A stretch of DNA of 5,012 nt from DASRAA01 sp036512955 (GCA_036512955.1 DATBZX010000429.1:1-5012); one strand, 5' to 3'. Positions 1-5,012 are shown, numbered from the stretch's first letter. Numbers and translations are program-made. The notes: a model not told the origin generated them from the letters alone.

Positions 1-680
1 TGGTCGCCATTGATCTCGACCAACCATCCCTTGGCGTGGTAGTACTCCACCAGGGGAAGTGTCAGCTTCTCGTAGGCTTTCAGGCGTTCGACAACAACTT
101 CCTCGGTGTCGTCAGGACGCACAACAAACCGTCCTCCATCGACATCGCAGATGCCTTCAACTTTGGGAGGCTGGAAATAGACGTTGTAGATCCGTCCACA
201 GGTGGGACAAGAACGACGCCCGGTGATTCGCTGCAGTAAACGATTATACTCCACCACTAAACGGATCACAATCGGCGTCATGCCACTGTAAGGCGCTGTG
301 CCGTTGCCCGATTGCCGACTTTTCAAATATCTATCCAACCACTCGGCCTGTACCACGGTTCGTGGAAAGCCGTCCAAAATGTACCCGCGGTCACAATCTG
401 CCCGCCGTAACCGTTCCGCCACCATGTCGCAAACCAGGTCATCGGAAACCAGCGCGCCGGTGCCCATCAGCGCCTTGACCTTGAGGCCCAATTCCGTCTC
501 GCGGGCCACGTTATCTCGCAGCAGGTCGCCGGTCGAAACCTGCGGGATCCCGTAGGCGGCTGAAATCAGCTTGGCCTGGGTCCCCTTGCCGGCGCCCGGC
601 GGTCCCAACACAATGATGGTCCCGACCACGCGCTCTGTCCGTGTGACGCTCAATGCTGACGACGAAGTCTGTGCCTTCAC
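1..680 (-). CDS. adk: Adenylate kinase, 3' end cut by window edge
   Basis: Cytoplasmic enzyme that interconverts ATP + AMP and 2 ADP. About 226 codons are visible and the frame is open to the window edge, so the C-terminal helix and stop are missing. The P-loop GPPGAGKG is at residues 26-33, followed by the AMP-binding STGDLLR (49-55) and the DGFPRT motif (103-108). The long LID domain carries CPTC (158-161) and CDVD (178-181), which fits a Cys3-Asp structural zinc site as known in some Gram-positive enzymes. The PDD and ERL motifs follow (189-200). I chose the GTG start because it is the first start codon after an in-frame TAA at 702-704 and has GAGGG six bases upstream. It gives about 18 residues before the usual N-terminus; a GTG at 627-629 is the alternative. 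The gene follows secY by 49 bases, the usual order. An insert around residues 120-135 is longer than in Escherichia coli Adk. Confidence 0.96.
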   Translation of the reverse strand, partial: MKAQTSSSALSVTRTERVVGTIIVLGPPGAGKGTQAKLISAAYGIPQVSTGDLLRDNVARETELGLKVKALMGTGALVSDDLVCDMVAERLRRADCDRGYILDGFPRTVVQAEWLDRYLKSRQSGNGTAPYSGMTPIVIRLVVEYNRLLQRITGRRSCPTCGRIYNVYFQPPKVEGICDVDGGRFVVRPDDTEEVVVERLKAYEKLTLPLVEYYHAKGWLVEINGD

Positions 681-686
681 GTCACG

Positions 687-691
687 CCCTC
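687..691 (-). promoter_or_regulatory. Shine-Dalgarno site supporting the adk GTG start
   Basis: GAGGG on the minus strand ends six bases before the GTG at 680. No comparable purine stretch precedes the internal GTG at 627-629, so this site is the main reason to accept the longer Adk N-terminus. This is sequence inference only. Confidence 0.6.
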
Positions 692-729
692 GTGGCCCTA
701 CTTAAAACTTCTTACCGCCAATTACTTCC

Positions 730-2124
730 TTACCAAGTCGACCGGCGTCCTCGAATACGACCGCTGCGCGGGGTGAACCCCTCGTAGTGACGCATGATCA
801 ACTGCGACTCCACCTGGTTGACCGTGTCCATGGCTACGCCGACCACGATCAGCAGCGAGGTACCGCCAAAGTAAAAGTTCACATTCAAACCACTGGTGAT
901 CCAGGCGGGCAGGTGCTCGAAGAACGCTCCCACCGGACCATACAAGTGGTTCAAGTGAATGCCCGTGATCATCCATTCCGGAATGAACGAAATCAGAATC
1001 AGGTAAAACGCACCCACCAAGGTCAGGCGAGTCAGGATGTCGTTGATGTAATTCGCGGTGCGCGCGCCCGGCCGGATGCCGGGAACGAACCCGCCGTACT
1101 TACGCATGTTGTCGGCAACCTCGGTGGGGTTGAAGACAATTGATACGTAGAAATACGCGAAGAACACGATCCCGACTGCGTACAGCAGCGTGTACAGCGG
1201 CTCTCCCCAACGCAGCGCATTGAAGATGGGGCCGAAGTAGCGGCTGTCCTTGAACATGGGCAGCGCACCCAGCGTCTGCGGAAGCGTCAACACAGACGAA
1301 GCGAAGATGACCGGCATAACGCCGCCCGAGTTCACGCGCAGGGGAAGATGGGTGGACTGGCCTCCCATGACCTTGCGGCCAACAATTCGCTTGGCATACT
1401 GCACAGGTATTCGTCGCTCACTGCGTTCAACAAACACAATGAAGGCGACAACTCCGATCATGACCACGACCAGCAGCAGGATTGCCGGGACCGTAAACGC
1501 TCCCCAAGCCTGGGTGCGGACCTTGTCGTAGAGATCGGCGACCGCGCGGGGCAATCCCACGACGATGCCGGCGAAGATCAGCAGCGACATTCCGTTGCCC
1601 ACGCCGCGCTCGGTGATCTGTTCGCCCAGCCACATGATGAACACGCTGCCCGTAGTGAGCGTGAGCATGGTCATCAGCACAAAGCCGACTCCGGGATTGT
1701 TCACGAAGCCCGCCTGGCGCTGCAGGGTAAACGCGATTCCCAACGACTGCACTGCGCTAAGCAGCAGGGTCAGGTAGCGCGTCCACTGGGTGATTTTCTT
1801 GCGGCCCAGTTCGCCTTCCTTCTGCAATTTCGCCAGTGGCTCGTAAACCACCGTCATCAACTGCAGAATGATCGACGCCGTGATGTACGGCATGATGCCG
1901 AGGGCGAAGATCGTCAGGCGACGCAACTGGCCGCCGCTGAACAGGTCGATGAATCCCAGGAAGGTGCCACGGTTCTGGTCGAAGAACTGCGCCAGCACGT
2001 CGGCGTTAATGCCAGGCGTGGGGATGTGTCCGCCGAACCGGTAGACGGCGAGCAGCCCGAGCGTAAACAGAATGCGCTTCCGCAGGTCGGGAACGCGAAA
2101 TACGTTGGCCAGCTTCTCAAGCAT
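730..2124 (-). CDS. secY: Preprotein translocase subunit SecY
   Basis: Central pore protein of the SecYEG translocon in the inner membrane; with SecE and SecG it passes unfolded proteins driven by SecA or by the ribosome. It has 464 residues, slightly longer than the 443 of E. coli. About ten hydrophobic segments are visible, roughly at 17-37, 70-92, 116-135, 146-166, 178-196, 212-232, 266-286, 309-330, 364-384 and 417-435. Conserved stretches include ITQWTRYLT (111-119), GNGMSLLIFAGI (176-187), the QSTHLPLRVNSGGVMPVIF region (256-274) before TM7, and the cytosolic C5 loop YGGFVPGIRPG (343-353). Arg351 there matches the arginine essential for SecA-driven export in E. coli. The basic C-tail ends GRIRGRRSTW. 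The ATG is preceded by GAGG about ten bases upstream, which abuts the last heptad unit of the rplO/secY repeat. The stop is TAA. Its place after rplO is standard for the spc operon. Confidence 0.98.
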   Translation of the reverse strand: MLEKLANVFRVPDLRKRILFTLGLLAVYRFGGHIPTPGINADVLAQFFDQNRGTFLGFIDLFSGGQLRRLTIFALGIMPYITASIILQLMTVVYEPLAKLQKEGELGRKKITQWTRYLTLLLSAVQSLGIAFTLQRQAGFVNNPGVGFVLMTMLTLTTGSVFIMWLGEQITERGVGNGMSLLIFAGIVVGLPRAVADLYDKVRTQAWGAFTVPAILLLVVVMIGVVAFIVFVERSERRIPVQYAKRIVGRKVMGGQSTHLPLRVNSGGVMPVIFASSVLTLPQTLGALPMFKDSRYFGPIFNALRWGEPLYTLLYAVGIVFFAYFYVSIVFNPTEVADNMRKYGGFVPGIRPGARTANYINDILTRLTLVGAFYLILISFIPEWMITGIHLNHLYGPVGAFFEHLPAWITSGLNVNFYFGGTSLLIVVGVAMDTVNQVESQLIMRHYEGFTPRSGRIRGRRSTW

Positions 2125-2137
2125 GGATCAAAAACCT

Positions 2138-2172
2138 CAGTCGCCAGTTACCAGCTACCAGTAACCAGCTAC
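2138..2172 (-). repeat. Heptanucleotide tandem array in the rplO-secY gap
   Basis: Five contiguous 7-base units fill most of the 51-base gap. On the plus strand they are CAGTCGC, CAGTTAC, CAGCTAC, CAGTAAC and CAGCTAC, so the mRNA carries CTGG spaced every seven bases. The phase can be extended back to the rplO stop codon. A hairpin is possible in the mRNA over 2143-2169: GCUGGUUAC pairs with GUAACUGGC, nine contiguous pairs including two G-U, around a nine-base loop. It closes a few bases before the GAGG that serves secY, so it could affect secY translation. This is inference from pairing only; the repeat's origin and role are unknown to me. Confidence 0.8.
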
Positions 2173-2175
2173 GCT

Positions 2176-2613
2176 CTACAGAACCGTAATCTTGCCACCG
2201 GCCTTTTCGATCTTTTCCTGGGCCGACTTGGAAAACTTGTGCGCGTGCACCGTAAGCGCCTTCGACAGTTCGCCCTGGCCCAGTACTTTGACCAGCGTGT
2301 TCTTCGAGGTAACGATGCCCGCCTTGCGCAGCACTTCCGGAGTGATCTCGGTCGCGTCCAGCGTGGCCAGCCGCTCCAGGTTCACCACTTCATATTCCGT
2401 CTTGAAGATGTTGGTGAAACCGCGCTTCGGCAAACGCCGGTGCAGCGGCATCTGGCCGCCTTCAAATCCACGCATCAGGCTGGAGCCGCTTCGCGATCCC
2501 TGGCCTTTGTGGCCGCGCGTCGAGGTCTTACCCATGCCCGAGCCCATGCCACGGCCGACGCGCTTCTTGTTCTCGTTGGCTTTGCGGGGTGCTCGTAAGT
2601 TACTAAGATTCAT
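2176..2613 (-). CDS. rplO: 50S ribosomal protein L15
   Basis: Large-subunit protein that binds 23S rRNA and enters late in assembly. It has 145 residues, the normal size. The glycine- and arginine-rich N-terminal extension that threads into rRNA is plain: GRGMGSGMGKTSTRGHKGQGSRSG spans about 20-43, followed by FEGGQMPLHRRLPKRGF (50-66). The C-terminal globular part holds the family signature VKVLGQGELSKAL (108-120) and the K-F-S-x-S-A-x-E-K-I-E-K-A-G-G stretch (126-140). The start MNLSNLRAPRKAN is the expected L15 N-terminus. AGG lies about seven bases before the ATG, a weak ribosome site just after a repeat arm. The stop is TAG and borders the heptad array of the rplO-secY gap. Confidence 0.98.
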   Translation of the reverse strand: MNLSNLRAPRKANENKKRVGRGMGSGMGKTSTRGHKGQGSRSGSSLMRGFEGGQMPLHRRLPKRGFTNIFKTEYEVVNLERLATLDATEITPEVLRKAGIVTSKNTLVKVLGQGELSKALTVHAHKFSKSAQEKIEKAGGKITVL

Positions 2614-2625
2614 TGTGTACCTGCC

Positions 2626-2738
2626 TAGTTCTCAGTTGCCAGCGGTCCGTCAATGATGACTTTGACCGCATTCTATTTGGTTGCTGGTTGCTACAGGCTG
2701 CACGACTGGCCACTGGCCACCGGCAACTGGCAACTCTA
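2626..2738 (-). repeat. Heptanucleotide repeats forming a gap-spanning inverted repeat, rpmD-rplO
   Basis: The 122-base gap holds three period-7 blocks. On the plus strand these are GACTGGC, CACTGGC, CACCGGC, AACTGGC and AACTCTA at 2704-2738; TGGTTGC twice at 2678-2691; and TAGTTCT plus CAGTTGC at 2626-2639. The outer arms, 2717-2735 and 2627-2645, are inverted copies. In the mRNA 17 of 19 positions pair, with an unbroken 13-pair helix that includes two G-U pairs. The first arm begins directly after the rpmD TAG stop, and the second ends 13 bases before the rplO ATG. About 70 bases lie in the loop, including the other TGGTTGC copies. There is no U-run, so a classical terminator is unlikely. 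Confidence 0.8.
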
Positions 2739-2957
2739 TTTCACGATCTCGACCAGGTGCGGAACCTTCGCCACCATGCCCCGGATCGACGGTGTGTCTT
2801 CCCGCTCGATCACCTGGTACAGGCGGGTGAAGCCCAGTCCCTTGATCACCAGCTTGTGCTTGACCGGCGTACAAATCGCCGAGCGCACGTACTTAAGCTG
2901 GAGTTTCGAGCCCGCGACAGCGGCTTTCGTTTCGGTTCTTTTGCGAATTCGCGCCAT
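2736..2957 (-). CDS. rpmD: 50S ribosomal protein L30
   Basis: Small large-subunit protein. It has 73 residues against about 58-60 in E. coli. The extra length is a basic N-terminal tail MARIRKRTETKAAVAGSK before the usual start of the fold at LQLKYVRSAI (19-28). The core is clear: HKLVIKGLGFTRLYQVIEREDTPSIRGMV (34-62), then KVPHLVEIV (64-72), the typical L30 end. The ATG is two bases after the rpsE stop and has GAGGAG eight bases upstream inside the rpsE C-terminus. Translation is therefore probably coupled to rpsE, and the long N-terminus is supported by this site; there is no later in-frame ATG before the fold. The stop is TAG at the edge of a heptad repeat. Confidence 0.96.
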   Translation of the reverse strand: MARIRKRTETKAAVAGSKLQLKYVRSAICTPVKHKLVIKGLGFTRLYQVIEREDTPSIRGMVAKVPHLVEIVK

Positions 2958-2959
2958 GA

Positions 2960-3469
2960 TTAAAGCTCCTCGACCGACTTGCCACGCGCCGCCGCGACTT
3001 CCTTGCGATCGCGCAACCGGCCCAATGCGTTAAACGTCGCCTTGATCACGTTGTGCGGGTTGGTGGTTCCGATGGACTTGGTCAGCACGTTCTGCACTCC
3101 GGCCGAAGTCATCACCGCACGCACCGCTCCACCCGCGATCACGCCCGTTCCTTCCGGAGCCGGCTTCAGCATGACCATGCCCGCTCCGTAGCGTCCCAAC
3201 ACCTGGTGGGGAATGGTGGTCTGCGTCAGGTTGACGCGCAGCAGGTTTTTCTTGGCCGCCTCGATGCCCTTGCGGATCGCCTGCGGAACTTCCTTTGCCT
3301 TGCCGGAACCGTAACCCACGACTGCGGCGGACGGATCGCCCACGACCACCAGCGCCGCGAACGACATGTTCTTGCCGCCCTTGACGACCTTGGTGACGCG
3401 ATTGATCGAGACCACCTGGTCCTTGAGCTGGTAGTGATTGGCGTCAAGCTTCTTCTTAAGTATTGCCAT
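2960..3469 (-). CDS. rpsE: 30S ribosomal protein S5
   Basis: Small-subunit protein near the mRNA entry channel that contributes to decoding fidelity. It has 169 residues, close to the usual 160-170. The N-terminal S5 RNA-binding domain runs from about 15 to 80: QVVSINRVTKVVKGGKNMSFAALVVVGD (18-45), then GYGSGKAKEVPQAIRKG (52-68). The C-terminal domain includes GAGMVMLKPAPEGTGVIAGGAVRAVMTSAGVQNVLTKSIGTTNPHNVIKAT between 95 and 145. The segment DPSAAVVGYGSGKAKE replaces the DGKGRVGYGLGKAKE form of many bacteria. I remember this as usual in Acidobacteriota but could not check it. GGAG lies ten bases before the ATG. The stop is TAA and the 3' end contains the rpmD ribosome site. The 119-base gap upstream of rpsE carries a heptad repeat. 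Confidence 0.98.
   Translation of the reverse strand: MAILKKKLDANHYQLKDQVVSINRVTKVVKGGKNMSFAALVVVGDPSAAVVGYGSGKAKEVPQAIRKGIEAAKKNLLRVNLTQTTIPHQVLGRYGAGMVMLKPAPEGTGVIAGGAVRAVMTSAGVQNVLTKSIGTTNPHNVIKATFNALGRLRDRKEVAAARGKSVEEL
2966..2971 (-). promoter_or_regulatory. Ribosome-binding site for rpmD inside the rpsE 3' end
   Basis: GAGGAG on the minus strand encodes part of the last S5 residues (EEL) and lies eight bases before the rpmD ATG. With only two bases between the rpsE stop and the rpmD start, this suggests translational coupling of S5 and L30. Confidence 0.75.
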
Positions 3470-3514
3470 TCCGTTAATTCTCCAAACTCTCCTGCGACAG
3501 CTCTTCGCTTTTCC

Positions 3515-3583
3515 CTAGTTGCTAGTCGCTAGATGCTAGTTGCTGTCCTGTTTCCCAGTTACCAGCAACCAGTCACCAGTTAC
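3515..3583 (-). repeat. Two opposed heptanucleotide arrays in the rplR-rpsE gap
   Basis: Four 7-base units at 3515-3542 read CTAGTTG, CTAGTCG, CTAGATG and CTAGTTG on the plus strand. Four more at 3555-3582 read CCAGTTA, CCAGCAA, CCAGTCA and CCAGTTA. A spacer of 12 bases separates the arrays, and they are roughly inverted relative to each other. In the mRNA CUGGUUGCUGGU (3561-3572) pairs with ACUAGCAACUAG (3515-3526) as 12 contiguous pairs, two of them G-U; other registers are possible. The arrays start about five bases after the rplR TAA and end about 45 bases before the rpsE ATG. The remaining 3470-3512 has no heptads apart from the S5 ribosome site. Confidence 0.85.
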
Positions 3584-3588
3584 GGTTC

Positions 3589-3966
3589 TTAAAACTCTAG
3601 TCCGGCTGCACGGGCCGCTTCGGCCAACGCCTTGATGCGGCCGTGGTAAAGGTATCCGCCGCGATCGAAGACAACCTTCTTGATGCCCTTTTCCTGGGCG
3701 CGCTCGGCAATCAGCTTTCCGATTTCCTTCGCCGAAGCCACGTTGCCGCCCGTAGGACGCTTTTCGCCCTTCATGCCCTTGCCCTTTTCGGTCGAGGCAG
3801 CGGCGACCAGGGTTGCACCTTTGGCGTCATCAATGACCTGGGCATAAATGTGTCCCACCGAGCGGTACACATTCAGCCGCGGACGCTCCGCCGTACCCGC
3901 CATCTTTTTGCGGATGCGGCTGTGGATCCTGCCCCGCACTTCGTTCTTCGATGTCTTTCCAATCAT
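3589..3966 (-). CDS. rplR: 50S ribosomal protein L18
   Basis: Binds 5S rRNA and, with L5, places it in the central protuberance of the 50S subunit. It has 125 residues, close to the usual 117-122. The basic N-terminus with RGRIHSRIRKKMAGTAERPRLNVYRS (11-36) matches the family, as do HIYAQVIDD (39-47) and the C-terminal VVFDRGGYLYHGRIKALAEAARAAGLEF (98-125). The region 59-72 (TEKGKGMKGEKRPT) is a charged loop where L18 proteins vary. The ATG has AAGGA about nine bases upstream, after a GC-rich inverted repeat in the gap behind rplF. The stop is TAA, shortly before a heptad array. Confidence 0.97.
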   Translation of the reverse strand: MIGKTSKNEVRGRIHSRIRKKMAGTAERPRLNVYRSVGHIYAQVIDDAKGATLVAAASTEKGKGMKGEKRPTGGNVASAKEIGKLIAERAQEKGIKKVVFDRGGYLYHGRIKALAEAARAAGLEF

Positions 3967-3982
3967 CTCTGTGCTTCCTTAG

Positions 3983-4006
3983 CTCCCGGGGTTCTGAACC
4001 GGGGAG
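3983..4006 (-). other. GC-rich inverted repeat in the rplF-rplR gap
   Basis: The 24 bases form a near palindrome: outer arms CTCCC and GGGAG, inner arms GGTT and AACC, a three-base loop and a small 1x2 internal loop. In the mRNA it ends about 16 bases before the rplR ATG, just upstream of the AAGGA ribosome site. No U-run follows, so I do not call a terminator. The 72-base gap lacks the 7-base repeats seen in neighbouring gaps. A role in rplR translation or mRNA processing is possible but unproven. Confidence 0.5.
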
Positions 4007-4038
4007 ACGGGGCGTTGCCGCCATTCCGTCCGGATCTG

Positions 4039-4578
4039 TTATTTCGCGCCGGTCTTGCCGACCTTCTTCTTCAGGCGCTCATTGCTGTAACGTACTCCCT
4101 TGTTCTTGTAGGGATCGGGCGGACGCAGCGAACGCATTTCCGCGGCGACAAATCCCACTTTCTGGCGATCGATGCCGCTCACCGTCAAGTGGGTCAGCTT
4201 GGGATCGATCGTCACCTCGATGCCCGCAGGCAGCGGGTACTCGATGGGATGCGAATAGCCCAGCGTGAAGACCACCAAGCCTTTGCCCTTCAGCTCCGCG
4301 CGGTATCCGATGCCGACGATGTCCAGGTCTTTGGTCCAGCCCTTGGTCACGCCTTCCACAGAATTGTTGACCAGCGCGCGTACCAGGCCATGCATGCCGG
4401 CCTTCGAATCATCCTCGCGGACGATGTTGAGGACGCCATCTTTGGTCTCCAGCGCCACGCCGCTCGGCAGGTGGGTGGTGACTTTGCCCTTGGGACCCTG
4501 CACCGTCACGGTGCTGCCTTCAACTACGTAGGTCACGCCCTTCGGCAGCGGGATCGGCTTTCTTCCAATTCTCGACAT
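4039..4578 (-). CDS. rplF: 50S ribosomal protein L6
   Basis: Large-subunit protein near the factor-binding site, made of two similar domains. It has 179 residues, the usual length. The start MSRIGRKPIPLPKGV is the canonical L6 N-terminus. The open frame runs 14 codons further upstream to an ATG at 4620, but those codons are translated repeat sequence, so the ATG at 4578 is chosen. A GAGAGA stretch just upstream is the probable weak ribosome site. Domain 1 covers about 1-80 (GPKGKVTTHLPSGV, RALVNNSVEGVTKGW), and domain 2 about 82-179. The C-terminal signature region is PPDPYKNKGVRY (153-164), with Asn159 where the common form has Gly (YKGKG). The tail KKKVGKTGAK is typical. The stop is TAA. 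Confidence 0.97.
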   Translation of the reverse strand: MSRIGRKPIPLPKGVTYVVEGSTVTVQGPKGKVTTHLPSGVALETKDGVLNIVREDDSKAGMHGLVRALVNNSVEGVTKGWTKDLDIVGIGYRAELKGKGLVVFTLGYSHPIEYPLPAGIEVTIDPKLTHLTVSGIDRQKVGFVAAEMRSLRPPDPYKNKGVRYSNERLKKKVGKTGAK

Positions 4579-4594
4579 AATGTCTCTCTCACTA

Positions 4595-4726
4595 AGCAAC
4601 CAGCAATTAGCAACTAGCAATTGGCTCGTTACTCTTGGGTCGCTGCTCTTGGCTCTCGATCATTAAACTATTCGCTCTTAGCGTCTCGGTTTTAGCTAAG
4701 CGCTAGTTGCTAGTCGCTAGTCGCTA
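4595..4726 (-). repeat. Heptanucleotide repeats forming a 24-base-arm inverted repeat, rpsH-rplF
   Basis: The 145-base gap has period-7 arrays at both ends: CTAGTTG, CTAGTCG, CTAGTCG type at 4701-4725 and CAGCAAT, TAGCAAC, TAGCAAT type at 4601-4621 on the plus strand. The arms 4702-4725 and 4595-4618 are inverted copies. In the mRNA 23 of 24 positions pair (20 Watson-Crick, 3 G-U, one C-A mismatch). The first arm overlaps the rpsH TAG stop, and the second ends 16 bases before the rplF ATG. The 83-base loop holds further degenerate words (CTCTTGG twice, 14 bases apart) and a smaller stem, CTTAGC with GCTAAG. No U-run follows the stem. Confidence 0.85.
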
Positions 4727-5012
4727 ATAAACTTCGCAGAGCACTTCGCCGCCCAGCTTTTCCTTGCGCGCCTGGCGGCCTGTCATCACGCCCTTGGGAG
4801 TGGTGAGGATGCTGATCCCCAACCCGCCCAGCACGCGCGGAATCTCGCTGTGGCCGACGTACACCCGGCATCCCGGACGCGAGATGCGCTTGATCTGCGA
4901 AATTGGCGACGAACTGTCAGCCCCGTACTTCAGGTACACGCGCAAAACCTTGCGGCCTTCTTCTTCCGTGGTCTTGTAGTTCGCGATGTAGCCTTCGTCT
5001 TTCAGAATGCGG
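4724..5012 (-). CDS. rpsH: 30S ribosomal protein S8, 5' end outside the window
   Basis: Primary 16S rRNA-binding protein of the small subunit and, in E. coli, the translational repressor of the spc operon. The frame is open to the window edge; 95 codons are visible of about 131, so roughly the first 35 residues are missing. The visible part begins RILKDEGYIANYK, matching the end of the N-terminal domain. The C-terminal RNA-binding half includes KRISRPGCRVYV, then GLGISILTTPKGVMTGRQARKEKLGGEVLCEVY at the end. GISILTTPKGVMT corresponds to the family's conserved STSxGxMTxxxAR loop. The TAG stop lies within the first unit of a heptad array. The S8 repressor site of E. coli lies near rplE, outside this window, so autoregulation cannot be judged here. 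Confidence 0.97.
   Translation of the reverse strand, partial: RILKDEGYIANYKTTEEEGRKVLRVYLKYGADSSSPISQIKRISRPGCRVYVGHSEIPRVLGGLGISILTTPKGVMTGRQARKEKLGGEVLCEVY

Noticed and set aside
36..555. Two short plus-strand open frames opposite adk
   Set aside because: Both are antisense to clearly conserved adenylate kinase motifs and resemble no known protein.
681..729. Possible promoter or terminator between secY and adk
   Set aside because: The 49-base gap shows no convincing -35/-10 pair, no stem with a U-run and no heptad units; only the adk ribosome site stands out.
1348..2598. Plus-strand open frame of 416 codons opposite secY and rplO
   Set aside because: It lies antisense to two well-recognised genes, spans their gap, and its product is Gln/His/Arg-rich with no recognisable domain. 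It is a by-product of the GC-biased third positions of the real genes.
3515..3583. CRISPR-like array
   Set aside because: The units are 7 bases, directly adjacent, degenerate and without unique spacers, so this is a tandem repeat and not a CRISPR.
3643..4617. Plus-strand open frame of 324 codons opposite rplR and rplF
   Set aside because: Antisense to two ribosomal protein genes, no recognisable fold, composition typical of a shadow frame.
4579..4620. Upstream in-frame ATG adding 14 residues to L6
   Set aside because: The added codons are translated heptad repeat, there is no ribosome site at that ATG, and MSRIGRKPIPLP is the canonical L6 start.
4595..4726. Rho-independent terminator inside the operon
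   Set aside because: The stem is long but AU-containing with a large loop and no U-run after it, and essential co-transcribed genes follow immediately.
4595..4726. Insertion sequence or MITE remnant in the rpsH-rplF gap
   Set aside because: There is an inverted repeat, but no target-site duplication that I can see, no transposase fragment, and the arms are internally tandem, unlike usual MITE ends. A mobile origin stays possible but is not supported.

Overview
The window is a minus-strand segment of the bacterial spc ribosomal-protein operon. In transcription order (right to left) it reads rpsH (5' part cut off by the window edge), rplF, rplR, rpsE, rpmD, rplO, secY, adk (3' part cut off). 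All eight genes are intact wherever visible. I see no promoter, tRNA, rRNA, insertion sequence or CRISPR array, and no convincing rho-independent terminator, so the whole stretch is probably co-transcribed from a promoter outside the window.

The organism is probably an Acidobacteriota member (soil type, moderately high GC). This rests on remembered family-level similarity of SecY, S5 and the N-terminally extended Adk, and on the unusual intergenic repeats. No database search was possible. The gene order itself is nearly universal in bacteria and does not discriminate.

Functionally, the six ribosomal proteins (S8, L6, L18, S5, L30, L15) are assembly and structural components of both subunits. 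SecY is the pore of the protein translocon. Adenylate kinase balances the adenylate pool.

The unusual part lies between the genes. Four of the seven junctions (rpsH/rplF, rplR/rpsE, rpmD/rplO, rplO/secY) carry degenerate tandem repeats with a strict 7-base period, of type CTAGCAA, CTGGTTG or CCAGTTG on the transcribed strand. In three of these junctions, opposed arrays form long imperfect inverted repeats running from the stop codon of one gene to just before the start of the next. The fourth carries a shorter hairpin right before the secY Shine-Dalgarno site. Several non-Watson-Crick positions in these stems are G-U pairs in the mRNA but would be A-C mismatches in the opposite strand's transcript. 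All three UAG stop codons visible in the window lie at the edge of such an array, while the four other stops are UAA. The remaining junctions differ: rpsE/rpmD is 2 bases, rplF/rplR has a GC-rich hairpin without heptads, and secY/adk is a plain 49-base gap.
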